A stretch of DNA of 64,000 nt from Syngnathus acus (lineage: Eukaryota; Chordata; Actinopteri; Syngnathiformes; Syngnathidae), in NCBI RefSeq assembly GCF_901709675.1, contig NC_051095.1:6199956-6263955 (forward strand), in the 5' to 3' direction. The translations under genes and the position numbers were made by a program. This document shows, in pieces, positions 34,201-51,884 of the stretch (positions within the stretch are counted from its first letter, which is position 1; each line of letters starts with the position of its first letter). Below the pieces are notes generated by a model. It did no database searches, was not told the origin of the DNA, and worked only from the letters and a program-made list of their open reading frames with translations.

Positions 34201-36380
34201 CAAGAACAAAGGATTCATTAGGAAACGTATACACACGGATGCATTCACGCACGCGCGTACGTGAATTTGTATATGTATATATGTGTGTATATATATCTAT
34301 ATATATATATATATATATGTATTTATACGTGTATATACGTGTATATGTGTGTACATTGTACATATACACACAGACACATCCACACATACATAGTAGGTCT
34401 TCCGCAAATGTGATCTGGTCACGGTTGCACTGTGAAAATGAGAAAGATTAACACAGAGGTCATACGTTAGAACGCCTCATTCATTTTCCTCCAATGCCTT
34501 TTTTTCTGCATGAGCTAACGAGGTGCGAGCACTTCAAGTGTGACCACACTGGCCTCCTGTTCGTTCAGTCCGTCTATCCCCTCACGAATGCACGGAACAG
34601 TGTGAGAGCTGGCCGGGGAAGTCAAAGGCCCTTGGGTTCGTGCTCAACGTTTGATTTGATCCAAACTGCCCTGATTTACGAGAAAATATCCTAATTTCCA
34701 TCTATCCAAATCCATCCCATCAGAGGGATCCTACGATTTATCCTAAGTAGGTGAAAAGAGATTCTCACTCAAGTTGCATTGAGTCACAGAGGAGATGTTT
34801 GTCATCAGAGTGGAGAAGATAACTACAGTACGTAGGAAGAGAATGCATGTGTGTGTCCTTCAATGGGAACTTGCAGCAGACTTTTTGTTGCTAGGCAACA
34901 ACGTTTTGCAAAAGATCAAGCTGTATTGTTGTCCCATAACCTCCCGAACAATTCAATATCATCACAGCCTCATAATGGAATATTGATTCATTTGCGTATG
35001 AGCATGGTAACACTTTTGTTGAATACATCAACAAATATATCCTCAACTCTGCCTGTGTACAACCAGGAAGTCGCCAGCAGTTTTTTGACAATAATCGACC
35101 ACAGAGCAAATGACCAAATGTCTTGTTTTATTTCTTTCAAGCGGGGTGTTGCAATTTATTGATATAAAAAAAGGATTCCAATGGATGGCCGCGTGTCTTT
35201 TATCCAAACCGCAGCTGTCCAAACTTTGGCCACAGAAAGCCACACAGAAAAATGAAAAAGGGTTGCATGTTTCAACATACTGTACGTCAATATATGCAAA
35301 GCAATTCAGAAATATGTTTTCAAAGCAACAGTTTACTCTTAAACTTTGTCTTCTGGTGTTATACGCACAGTAGAAACAACGCTCTGAGCAACAAATGTCT
35401 TTTGCTCGCCTGTCTCCACTTGTAAAAAGTATAAATACAATTTTTAATATAAAAGCAATTTTAAATAATGTAAGATTGATTTAAAAACTACAATTTAAAA
35501 TGGGAAATGCGGCACCAAATTGCCTGATATATTGCAACATTCAATTTTAATTAAAAAAAGATTGTAATGTGAAAATTTTGGGGCCTTCAAATTACTGCAA
35601 TTCTATACATAAAAAATATCAGCATTAAACATCATTAAAGATAAATGAAAAACAAAAGTGTAATGATTTGCACGATGCAACATTCAACTTGAATTCATTC
35701 TGCCATGAAATATTCATCTTGATCAGGACCGCGGACAGCGAATCGCAAACTTGTTTCTATTGCCACAGCGACACCGTGTGGCGAGAAGACGTATTGGGAG
35801 CACGTGACGCGATTGAATTTCACCTGAAAGTTGAAATTGATGATGATTATGGTCAAAATTCAGCCAAAGAGACCATTTATTGTTGAGCAGCTCCTATTTG
35901 GTGACGTCATCTTAACAATGACGCCTCGAGAAATCATTTCTAGACGCCGTTTTTTAACGAAGGAATCGCCGACGTCAGAGTTGAACGTGCACGCACGGGA
36001 GAACGGACATTCCTATTCATTTCATAAACGAGTACAGAAAGATCAGTATTATAAATAAATATAAATAAATTAACATCGCACACACGCGCAAACACACATT
36101 AAGATGTTAAGATGTTGCATTTGCAGTGAGTGATTTGTAATAAAACTCAATATGTAAAAGTCTTGATATGCAAACTATCGTTCGTTGGTAGTCGAAATCG
36201 TGCTCAGCGATTTGAGTAGCTCATGTCGTTAAATTCTGCAGTGCATTTTGTTGTGAAACTCATACCGGAAATTGTGTGTGGTTCACCGCAGGGTAGCTTG
36301 ACGCTTATCATGTCGACGTCGCTACCGTGGAAACCACACACGGGCAGCCCGGCGACAGTCGAGCCTCCATCCGTCTGCAC
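34201..36380. other. Intergenic, with TATATG/TATACG simple repeat
   Basis: 34260-34375 is a TA-rich simple repeat with ATATGTGTGTATAT units. 35400-35660 is A/T-rich. No gene or complete mobile element was recognised between htr2c and the wasf3 promoter. Confidence 0.5.
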
Positions 36381-36496
36381 GTCCATCCACTGATCCCCAA
36401 AAACATGGACGCCGTCAACTGAGTGGGAGGCGAGGGGACAAGCGGAATCGTCGGAAGGCTCGAGAAGCAAGCAGCAGCGAAAAGCCAGGCGGCCAG
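36380..36496 (+). other. Inferred 5' non-coding exon of wasf3
   Basis: A purine-rich, GC-rich block ends in the strong donor GGCCAG|GTAAGT at 36496. It is followed by a CpG-rich segment (36530-36770) as expected for a promoter-proximal region. The next plus-strand acceptor in use is the one before the wasf3 start codon (GTGTTTAG|C at 38520). The left edge is unknown. Confidence 0.4.
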
Positions 36497-37704
36497 GTAA
36501 GTCTCATAAGCAGGAGCGTGCACACGCACAAACGATGAGGCCCCTCGCGCGCGTTCTCACACGAAGACGCGCTTCATCCGCAAAGGCCTTGACAACGTAC
36601 CCCACCCCACGCCCCCACACGCCCCCCTTTACGCGTGTTTGCGCCGGACCGTCGTCGACGTCCAAGCGCGTGTTCGTCTTACGAATTTACGTGCAAGGGC
36701 GTGCGTGAACGAAATCAGGACAAAGCTCGTTCCAAACAAGACACGAGTGCGCGCGCGAAGGGCGATGCACGTTTGTGTGTAGTTTGTGTGTGCCATGTGC
36801 GTATGTGCGTATTCGTGTACATCCATCGCATGTACGACGACGTGCCTGCCCCAGATGCCTTCGAGCAAGGCACCAATCCGCCCCCTCTCTCTCTCTCTCT
36901 CGCTCTCTCATTCATTCAGTCTCCCCCGAGCTCTCGGACATTCCGGTTGCCACGGTAACCCCAAGACATGCTCTGTGTGTCAGTCATGTTGCACTCGACT
37001 GGAGAATCTTCAAGCGTTGTTTGTGTGGAATATTGGAGTCGTTTTCCACCTTTTTCGTGCTCATTTGCAGTCTGCAGAGATTCTTCTGGTTCTTACGTCA
37101 CCAAATTGTGGCAGAAGGAGGTCGAATGTGGTACAGGCGCTCACTGGTGCCAACTTGAGGTGGTGCTCGCATTCGTCCGTCTTGTCACAATCACTCAAAG
37201 TCAGACGGCACTTGAGCCCGCTCCTCCCTCACTCGTTCGCACCAGTAGACCCCCCGAGTTGACCCCATTGGGCCCCCCGAGCTCACTGACACTTTTCTGT
37301 CGCATGACTGCGGCCGCGCTGAGATCAACACATTCAATTGTGAGGCGCCGGGGGGGCTGCGCTGTCCGGGGGGCAGGGAGGCTGCCGCCGCCGCTGCTTT
37401 GGCTGCTGACCTGTTTACTGGGTGCATCAAGTGAACGTGTCCGCTTCAAGTTATCTTCTGAACTTGGGACAGACGACTCCTCAGACCTGTTTTCACGTGT
37501 CGCCTGAGGACACGCAGACGGAGCGTTAAGAGCATTAGCGTCAGTCGGTTGGGTCGCACAGAGCGAGGAATGATCCAATTACACCTAATTGCCCCCCACC
37601 CCCTAAAAAAAAAGTCAAACTGTATGACTGCAACCAATGTCGGTTATCTCCGTTCACTTATCCAAGCTCGCGATAAATGTCAGGCAGAACAATGAAATAG
37701 TAAT

Positions 37705-37718
37705 CCACTAGATGGCAG
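37705..37718 (+). promoter_or_regulatory. CTCF-like core motif
   Basis: CCACTAGATGGCAG is a full match to CCASYAGRKGGCRS, within the 5' intron of wasf3. Confidence 0.4.
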
Positions 37719-38521
37719 AAGCTGACATTTTGTTGCCATTTATCCAACAAAATGATTGACGGGGGAGGGGGGGTGGTTCTCCTATTCTTGAGCTCACATT
37801 TCCATTCTAAGGAAATTAAGATGAGATCAGCATTATTTTACTTTTCATACTTTTGGTGATATTTCTCTTGGTGTGCCCATAATGTGAGACTTTCCGAATG
37901 CCAAATGGTCATCTTGGTTTAAAAAAGGTCGAGACACACATGGATGATGATGATGGTGGTGAAGATGACGAGGACAATGCTAAAGGGGGGAAGAAGTGTG
38001 TAAAGGTCTCTTCATCCATGTTACAAGTTCAACACCAAACGTCCTGAGTCCCTTCTTGCATGTTGCAATTTTCAGCGGACATGTTGCCATGGCAACCCTC
38101 CGTCCCTATCACATCATTGCTTCCCACTCATCGGGATCTGAGTCAGCTCAATCTTCAAAATTTCATTTCGCTTGGAGCCTTCCATCTCCGCCAACCATAT
38201 TGCTTATTGATTCATTATTGTTGAAATTCTACTTGAGAGATTGGAACGAGGATAATAAATGTCGACATGACATTTTCAACCGTCCCCAATTTCTTAGAAA
38301 ATCTGACCAAAACTTATTATGTGGGGACATGTTGAAATATGGTTATTTTTTGGCCTGGCACCTGCAGCATATTTCAGGGGGGTGCAGTGGCTCCTCTTCT
38401 AGATCCACAAGGGGTGCCAACCATGCAGCCCTGCAGCATCCAGAACCTTTAGGAACCCAGGCGAATCTCACCCACCCTTTATCTGGACTGTTATTGTGTG
38501 TGTGTTTGTTTTGTGTTTAGC

Positions 38522-44016
<5,495 letters not shown>

Positions 44017-44845
44017 AAATCTCCGGTGAGCTCACGCACACTTTTCCGACACATTTTCACGTCATTGTAAAGTGACCATATCTGCTAATATTGAACTGAT
44101 CTTCAGATCTAAAAAAAAAAAAAAATACGTCAACAAAAGGAACCGTTACCCCATATGAGCACTTTTCCTCCACTCACACGTAACTAACCGTCGTCAGTCA
44201 CACGAAGCTAGTCAGGTGTGTCCACAGACGCGACGTTTGTTGACGTAGCAAAGCGGCCAGTTAAGCGCCAGCAATTAGCCGACCCCGTTTGCTGCCTCGC
44301 CGTTATTTGTTTTGAATCTTCTTTGACTTGAGAGAAGTGTGGAGGTGTTTTACTGTAGACAAAATGAACAATTGTACAGTGACTTTGTTGTAACTTGTCT
44401 TTTTTTGTTATTTGAATAACAAGTTGCGTTAATGTGGCGACGTCCTCACTTAGCTCCGACTTGACTGTTTTGTTGAAATGCACTGCTGTGAGTCATCTGC
44501 TACTGTAGTATTATTTCATAATTTCTTTTTAGGGCAAAACTGAAACATTGTGCTTTGAAAAAAAAGAAAAACAGTCAAATAATTGACATATTTGCAATCA
44601 TAATGATAGAATACTTGATGACACACAGTAAACATGAAAATGTGTGAGTTGAATGGACTGTTGAGTGCTACTGTTTGAGCTAAATAGTTCCATAGATGTA
44701 ATTCTAAGAAAACGTTTTCCAGGCCCATGTCAAGTTTTCAATCTCGTGTGCTGTATTGGATTGACATTTGCAAAATGCTGCAGTCAGATTATTCTTATTT
44801 ATTCAAAGACATTTGCTGTAAGCGAGTATGCATGCAACTATAGAC

Positions 44846-44851
44846 AATAAA
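44846..44851 (+). terminator. Polyadenylation signal of wasf3
   Basis: AATAAA about 830 bases after the stop, defining a long A/T-rich 3' UTR. No closer canonical signal was seen. Confidence 0.5.
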
Positions 44852-44871
44852 TGCTCACTTTGTGTCTTTAA

Positions 44872-46348
44872 GGCATATTGAATATTCGTCTTTTTTTTTT
44901 ATTCATTTGTCAAAAACTGTCTTTGGATTTCAGTCGTCAGTCATCAATACTCGGACAACAACAAAAACACGAGGTCTAAAATTACGTTGTTTTTTGTTGT
45001 TGTGTGTGTTGGAGGGGAGGGGTGGATGCTGCCATTTTTTTGGGGGTCACACACAAACATTCCCACCATCATGATCGTGATTTACCGAAGTCAAATTCCT
45101 TGTTTGGCACGCTCAAACATGGCGAATAAAAACTCTTGAATCTTGAATCATATGCGGAAATCAAACTCACGGTACTCAACTCACGGAACTCAAGGGAGAA
45201 AACAAAATTTGACTTCCATTTGCATTCGGCATTCTGGAAAAGGAAGTGCATCACGTGGTTGGAAAGGCTACCATTTATTTTGGGTGTGTGGAGGGAGGGT
45301 ATTTGTGACGTCAAGAGGCCAAAGTTTGTCATCGTGAAACTCCTTGTGACAACCCGATGGCGTTCTTCCTCCATGTCTGCACCCGTGACGCAACAAATAA
45401 GAAACGCTCACCGTCTTGACTTCATTTTATTTTCCGATTTCACAGTCAGACGTTTTCTTTTTTTATCCATGTACAATAATAAAAATAAATCTTTCTCTTC
45501 AAGGTTCTACATTCGACATACAAGTGCAACAATTGTGTCCCACATATAAAGTGCGTTTTTTCATTTTTTTTTCATCCTGATGCTGTTTAAACGGTCACAG
45601 TATCACACACGCACGCATTCACACAAATAACACAACATGCAACTCAAATAATATTTGTCAATGAAGGCCATACTCGGTCCATATATTAGCTCTGTCGTGG
45701 TTTTTCTGAATCGATCCTGTATGTGGGACTTCCTGAATTGCGCACGGGTTCATTCCCGACCGACTTCGGACACTTTGACCTGAAACCCAGTAATTTGAAA
45801 GCCTTGTGTGAATGCTGGACACCCCAAAAGTGACTGAAAACAACTCTTGAATGGGAATACATGAAGAAGAAATGAGCGTGACATTCCGTACGTATGTTTT
45901 CCAAAAGCGCTCAGGCAGAGTGAAAGATATCAAATGTTTTTTGTCCGACAGACACGTACAAACAAAAATAATACACTAGCAAGGTGGAAAGTATGGCCCT
46001 TTTTTCCTAACGCACCATTTGTCCCAGAAAAAAAAAAAAAAAAAAAAAGCGCAGCCGACATGTCCCCTGATCAAACATTACAAAAATAGACATTTCTGTA
46101 CAGGATTGCATAATAAAAATAATACAATTAGTTGCCTGGATCAGAATGTCAACTTCATATCACGTAGTGTGAGCGAGCGCGTGTGTGTTTGCTAATGGGG
46201 ATGATTCATTCCAATTTGGCTGTGTGAGTACACACACACACGCGCGCAGTGAGTGCTCGCTCAACTCTTACTCCAGAAATGCTTTAATATTCATACATGA
46301 CAGAGATGAATTGTGATTCAAATAAATCCGACAAAGGATGTTTTACAT
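44872..46348. other. Intergenic between wasf3 and the hAT element
   Basis: No gene recognised. It holds a short A run at 46028-46047 and CA-rich patches near 46230. Open frames here are short and low-complexity. Confidence 0.5.
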
Positions 46349-47155
46349 CAGGGGTCCCCAACCCCCGGTCCGCGGACCGGTACCGGGCCGTGGGTCACTT
46401 GGTACCGGGCCGCCAAGCAGCACAGAATTTTTTTAAAAAATTTTTTTATCGACGATCAATTAATTCAGGTCAAGACGGTCGTCCCGGTCACGTGACATGT
46501 TTCCTCCAGTCGAGCTAGCAAAAATGAGTAAAAATTTATTTTGAAAAATATTTAAAAAAAATTGGCGATTGTTTCCCAATTACATCCGTCGGGTCAGGGT
46601 CAAGACGCTCGTCTCGGTCACGTGACATGTGACTTCAGTCGAGCCCGCGAAGCAAGCAAATATGAGCAAGAAACAGGTGTTTGGAAAGCTTCGGAAAGGG
46701 AAAAAAAACTCAATGAGGAGACGGAAGAAGAAGAGGTTCTAGGAATCGGAAAGCTGCATTTAAAAGAACATTTCTGGAGTCCTACTTAAAATATGGGTTT
46801 ATCGCCACACGTGACCAAGCCCACTCCGCATAATATGTGGCGACAGGCTAGCTAACAAAGCAATGAAGCCTTCAAAACTGCTTCGGCACATGGAGACCAA
46901 GCATCCTGCATTAAAAGACAAACCTTAACCACTTCGGGTGTCATTGTCTCCGATTACGCCTAGATGGGACCGGCTCGTTTCTGACAAACAAGCTCAGTGT
47001 TCCCACTAATTCAACGTAATGGTGAGTTTTATTTTTATGTCGTTTATACTTGTCAGTCGTATCATTTTAGTTCATCGTATTTATATATTTATTATAAATG
47101 TTTTATTTATTTATATAAATGTATTATTTGGTGCATAAAAGGTTGGGAACCACTG
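46349..47155 (+). mobile_element. hAT element with transposase BED-finger relic
   Basis: It begins CAGGGGTCCCCAACC and ends GGTTGGGAACCACTG, inverted repeats of 15 bases with two differences. It is flanked by a perfect 8-bp duplication, TTTTACAT (46341-46348 and 47156-47163). Broken coding remnants near 46780-46930 read YGFIAT, then in another frame pieces like KPSKLLRHMETKHPALKDK, matching the BED zinc finger of hAT transposases. Stops and frameshifts make it inactive, and the catalytic domain is absent. Confidence 0.85.
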
Positions 47156-47163
47156 TTTTACAT

Positions 47164-48358
47164 GATGCCACATTCACCAGAATGACTTTTTGGGGATGGC
47201 GCTACACTTGAGCTAGGATGGGCTATGGCCTCCTCAAAAATTATTATAGCCTCGTTTAAGCCCCTTTATTTGATTAAGTATAATTAATTATATTTATTTA
47301 TTTTAATTATTTTCCGAGCTCCCTATGTATTAGTCACATGCCCCCCTTTTCCCCCTCTCCAAATTCTGGAGCTGTGCGTGTTGCTAACAGAAGATTGCGT
47401 TTATCAGTGTGTTCTACCGGCGCCAAGCTACCCTGAACAATCATCTTGCGATAACGACAAATACCCACGAGCTACCTCACGCACTGTATGCGCTATAACT
47501 AGCTTAACGTGTACCAAAAGTTAGCTTCTGTGCAAGAGTTGACTGCAAAACATGTGCTTCAGATCGAATGATTAATTGATGGTTATGCTGACCTCACAGC
47601 CAGCTTTGGTGTGTCTCTGACAAATTGTTGGAAATGTTACACGAGAGCCAAAAGAAAACACCGAATGGCCGTGAAAGATGTGCGCAAGTTAGAATGCACA
47701 CCAACAACCTGCGCTTTTGGTTTTGTGTTCACCAACCATTTCCCCTCGAGTTCACCGTCAAGTCCCCCCCAATCCTCCTTTACCGCATTTGAACGTCGTC
47801 GACACATTTCATGTCGTCTCTGCAAAACACGTTATGGAAAAAAACTTAGATGGCACATCTTGATGGGTCTGTGAAAGCAGATACCAGCTCAAAGAGCACT
47901 TTGTCACATTGTTTCCTCTGAATCGGGCCGTTGACAGAAGAGGCTGTGATCCGATCACGAGGCACGCTGAAGGAAACGAGCCCACCCCGGCCGCCAGCCC
48001 GACTGGCCGTGGCGCTGTCCTTGGTGCCTAATTCAGGCCACATGCTTCCCTCGCGCATAGCGGGAGGGTTAGCGTTGACGTCAGACGCATGCTATCCCTC
48101 TCTTACTTTTGCTTTGGATTGTGCGCTTGTTGGTCCAAATGTGCTTGTGATGGAACTCAATGGAGCGATGAGATGATTCCACACTTGAAGCCTCCGCCTC
48201 ATGGCCTTGTTTGTGGGACAGGCTTGCTCGACAGGGTCCTGGTGTTCATGCTACTCCTGAGAAAGGCCTCAAAGAGAGTTTGGCCGGCCCCAAGGTCGCG
48301 TCCCAGGCTGCTCGCGCGTAGAGTATCAGCTTCCGCCGCCAGATCCCACCTTCCCGGG
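47164..48358. other. Intergenic, 3' flank of gpr12
   Basis: No gene recognised. It would hold the 3' UTR of the minus-strand receptor gene. No strong minus-strand polyadenylation signal was picked out by eye. Confidence 0.4.
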
Positions 48359-49396
48359 CTACACGTCGCTGGAGGCCCGCGGTCTGAGCGAGAGGTTGGA
48401 CGGGACGCAGCCGCAGCAGGCCATCCATAGCGATTTCTGGATGTCCGGGTTTCGAAAGGCGTAGATGACGGGGTTGATGACGGAGCAGCAGGTGGCGGGC
48501 AGCGCCGCGGCATAGGTGTACACGGCCGGGTAGCTGGAGTCGGCCACGATGGAGTACATGGCAAACGGCAGCCAGCACGCCCCGAAGGCACACAAGATGG
48601 CCGACAGCGTAGAGACGCCCTTGGTGGTGGAGATAACCACAAACTGCTGCTGCACGGCGATCTGCTGCGCGTGGCGAAAGGCGATCTTGCAGATCTGCAG
48701 GTAGAGCTGCATCATGAGACCGAAGACCAGCAGGAAGGCCACGGCGAGCGCCACGGCGTTGCTTTTGGTGACCGGTCGGCAGATGCTACACGCCGTCTCG
48801 TCTCGCAGGCAGTTCCAGCCCAGCGCCGGCAGCAGGCCCAGCGTCACGCACGACAGCCAGATGAAGAGCACCATCACGTAGGTGAAGGTCAGCGTCCGCT
48901 CAGTGTGGTAGGTCAGTGCGTTGTACAGCGACAGGTAGCGGTCCACCGTGATGGCCAGGATGTTGAGGACGGACGCCGAGAAGGCCGACAGCAGCAGTCC
49001 CGCCGACAGCAGGCTGACCGGCTCCGGAGACCCGTCGGCCAGGTAGGTGAAGACAAAGTTGAGAATGAGGCCCAGGCCGGCCAGGAGATCGGCCACCGCC
49101 AGTGAGCCGATCAGGATGAAGGTGGGCCCCCTCAGCGTAGGCGTGTAGAAAAGCACGGCGATGACTAGCGCGTTCTCGCAGGAGATGAGCGTGCCCGTCA
49201 CGCACAGCACCACGTCCCACGGGCTCACCTCCGGGCCAGCCGGCCGCAGCTCGGGGCTCATCTGCACCGTCGGCTCCGAGGAAAAGTTGGACGCTTCCTC
49301 CGAGAGACCCCACCACGACCACGAGGGCGTGGACGAGTCCAGGGGGGAGGAGGAGTTGAGGCCACTCGCGGTGGCCGCCGCCAGCGACAGGGTCAT
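48359..49396 (-). CDS. gpr12: G-protein coupled receptor 12-like
   Basis: Single coding exon, 345 residues, starting MTLSLAAATASG. An acceptor (TTCCTCTTCCAG|CC) lies two bases before the ATG, so a 5' non-coding exon must exist. That is why I reject the longer upstream frame to 49540. Class A orphan receptor of the GPR3/6/12 group, with constitutive Gs activity raising cAMP (family knowledge). Seven membrane segments; motifs SPWDVVLCVTGTLISCENAL (TM1), SLAVADLLAG (TM2), VDRYLSLYNALTYH (DRY, loop 2), GWNCLRDETACS (loop 2 extracellular), CWLPF (TM6), NPVIYAFRN (TM7). It ends CCGCVPSNLSLRPRASSDV with palmitoylatable cysteines. The GWNCLRDE motif and SSDV tail fit GPR12 better than GPR3 or GPR6. 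It is convergent with wasf3, as expected from the WASF3-GPR12 pairing in human. Confidence 0.92.
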   Translation of the reverse strand: MTLSLAAATASGLNSSSPLDSSTPSWSWWGLSEEASNFSSEPTVQMSPELRPAGPEVSPWDVVLCVTGTLISCENALVIAVLFYTPTLRGPTFILIGSLAVADLLAGLGLILNFVFTYLADGSPEPVSLLSAGLLLSAFSASVLNILAITVDRYLSLYNALTYHTERTLTFTYVMVLFIWLSCVTLGLLPALGWNCLRDETACSICRPVTKSNAVALAVAFLLVFGLMMQLYLQICKIAFRHAQQIAVQQQFVVISTTKGVSTLSAILCAFGACWLPFAMYSIVADSSYPAVYTYAAALPATCCSVINPVIYAFRNPDIQKSLWMACCGCVPSNLSLRPRASSDV

Positions 49397-50117
49397 GGCT
49401 GGAAGAGGAAGTGCAAAGGAAGGACGGAAGCTCGTCAAGCGGGTCGGGATCGGCACGTGGAGAAAACGGCACCGAAATGATGCAGAGGGGAGGCTGGCGG
49501 CCAGTGGCTGCCATCCCCGCCGTCTCACTCGTGCGTTCATTCATTCACTAAAAGCAGCGCACGCAAACCATTCTTCATGCAGCGGAACACACGCACGGAA
49601 CAAATCGACATACCGATAAAGGCTTCCATCGGAAGGCTTCTCGTCCTCATCCGGAGGAATAGGTCTCGGGCATTATCAACAAAAGCTATTTTTAGAGCGG
49701 CTCTAAAATTGGTGCATGACGTTCTAGGGCAGGCGCGATTCTCAAGCTGCGCGAGTGTGCAATTTATAGAATTACTTCGACATCATCATCAGAAGATGCT
49801 GATGATGCAGTCTGGAGGGGAAAAAAAATCCTGCTAATTTTAGCTCAGCGAGCCAAATGCTATTTGGAGCTCCATTCACAAAAAGAGAGGAAAAAGGGCT
49901 AGCAGCAAGACCCCCCAGCTGCTCCTCCCCCTCCGTGTGATTCTGGGAAGGTCACAAAGACCACCCCTTTCCCCCAAAACCCTGTCGGCTGCGTGGTGCA
50001 CATCACTGCAGTAAAAAAAAAAGTAAAATAGACTTCCAGACTTGGCAGCTCCTGCAAAGCGGAGGACTTCATGCAGCAGCAGCAGTAGCGGCAACGCATA
50101 ATCAAACAAGAATTCAC

Positions 50118-50330
50118 CTGTCATTCAGCTGCAGCGGAGCGTGAGCGGGAGTACGAGCGAGCGGACGCGGGAGCACGTCTCGCTGAAGAAGGGGGGTGAC
50201 CTGCCTTGTTGTTGTTCCCTGCAAGAAAGAAACAATGTTCTCCCCTCCTCCTCCTCTTTGTCTGCTCCCTCTTTTTCTAGGCAGTTAGCATCACGCGCCT
50301 GCCTGGGCGCTTGGCTGGCATGGTGAGTCG
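50118..50330 (-). other. Inferred 5' non-coding exon and promoter of gpr12
   Basis: A minus-strand donor GACAG|GTGAAT ends a possible exon at 50118. The sequence upstream on that strand is GC-rich. It would splice to the acceptor at 49399. Edges are estimates. Confidence 0.3.
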
Positions 50331-51173
50331 GCTGCCGTCTTCACATCGCATGCACGTCCGCCCGCCCGCCTCCACACACGTGACGTCACCAAAGTCTCCT
50401 CCTGAGCCCCCAGCGTCATCTTGAATCATGCCAGGCGGGATGAAAAGCATCCAGATGGAGGGAGGGAGCTTGGAGGAGCGTTTACGTGCACGGAGCTCCT
50501 TGGGACGCATTTGTCCTCATTGGCGTACGGGCACGATCTTGAGGGTAATAACGATGAAAAGATTTTATGGTATGCACTACACGAACCGTGATGCAGCTGG
50601 ACATCACAGAGATGATTGAAAAATTCCTGCTCTTCAAAATGTACCCGTGACTCAACATTGCGTCATCAGAACTGATGACCTTTGCGAAAGGTCACCCGCA
50701 CAGGAGTTTTTGCAGTCTGCTGCGGCGCTCATCACACAAAGCCCAACTTCAATGCCATTGCTGCTTTTATGGCCCGATCAAAGAAAACAAACAGCATCGT
50801 GTCAATTTCATGGCAAAGCTACTTCCTTGAGCTGCACGCAAATGGAATAAGATGACAACAAAAGCCAACTCATCCCTGAATGTAAATAAGTTTTTTTTTG
50901 CCATATTTTTTATGAAGGACGTCTCATCATTTTTAAATCATTTTTTCCTTGTAGGAAACTCTTTGCTTTTTTTTGTATTGAATATTGTGAAAGTTTCATG
51001 CTAATTTGAGACGTCAATGTTGTAACATTGTTTCAATGCTTTTACATTTTTTGTCTTTGCTTGTGAATGAAATGACTATTAGAAAAAATCGTATATTTGG
51101 GGGTAAATTTGTACTTGCTGATACTTTGACCTTCTGTGTCAATGAGAATCTGTTCTTAATGGGCTTACCTGTA

Positions 51174-51233
51174 GGCATTGGCGGAGCTAGCGGGGGGGGG
51201 GGGGGGGGGGTACACTGACCCCCCCCCCCCCCC
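51174..51233. mobile_element. GGCAYTGG-type MITE, truncated copy D, with poly-G/poly-C
   Basis: GGCATTGGCGGAGCTAGC matches the ends of copies A-C, then runs into 19 G, TACACTGA, and 15 C. The right end cannot be recognised. The stretch may be a collapsed or rearranged copy. Confidence 0.5.
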
Positions 51234-51870
51234 GCTGTAAAATATGCTTATGGGTACTTCACAGGAATCTTTCCCTCCATCCCCTGTAGAGAATATTTAG
51301 TAAATGTTTATCAGTGTTTTTTCGTAAATTTTAAAGATAAGTATTTTTTGTGTGTGCATTTTTTTTTAGTTTGTTTTGCAGACACGTCCTTGCAGACTAT
51401 GTCGGTGACCTTCACAAATAGTCTCAGTGGGACACATAAGTTGTGACTGCATATTCACCGTTTATGTACAAAATGTCAGGTGAGGAAAAAGAGACTCCCA
51501 TGAACTCGCCTTACCCGTCAAAGTTGTATCCTACAAAGAGAAAGTGCTGCGTCACTGCTCTGATTTTCTGACACTTGCGGCGGTGACTCATCCCTCGCTC
51601 TCCCCGCATCATTGAGCTTACAGGGTGCCACAAACAGCGAGTGCTTCGCCGGCTCTCAATGGAGACGCACGAACGCGATGACCGCGTTGGGGTGCAGTTT
51701 GTGTTCGATGAAAGGTCTCTGAAAGCGCAAGAGGGAGCCACTCAAGTGAACTTTGGCGTCCCAAATGCTAACTTTGACAATGAAATTCTCCAGGAGCGTT
51801 CGCAGTCGTTCCAGCCGATGCTTTTTTCCTGCCTGGTCCTTTTGTTTTGATTTGGATTGGTTGCCGACAG

Positions 51871-51884
51871 CCGCTAGGGGGCGC
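51871..51884 (+). promoter_or_regulatory. CTCF-like core motif
   Basis: CCGCTAGGGGGCGC, one difference from the core pattern, in the gpr12-dgkh intergenic region. Confidence 0.4.

Noticed and set aside
48671-49105. Plus-strand frame over gpr12
   Set aside because: Antisense shadow of the receptor coding exon, which has all seven-helix motifs on the minus strand.
49397-49540. In-frame N-terminal extension of gpr12
   Set aside because: A clear splice acceptor ends two bases before the ATG at 49396, and the extra residues do not resemble the family.
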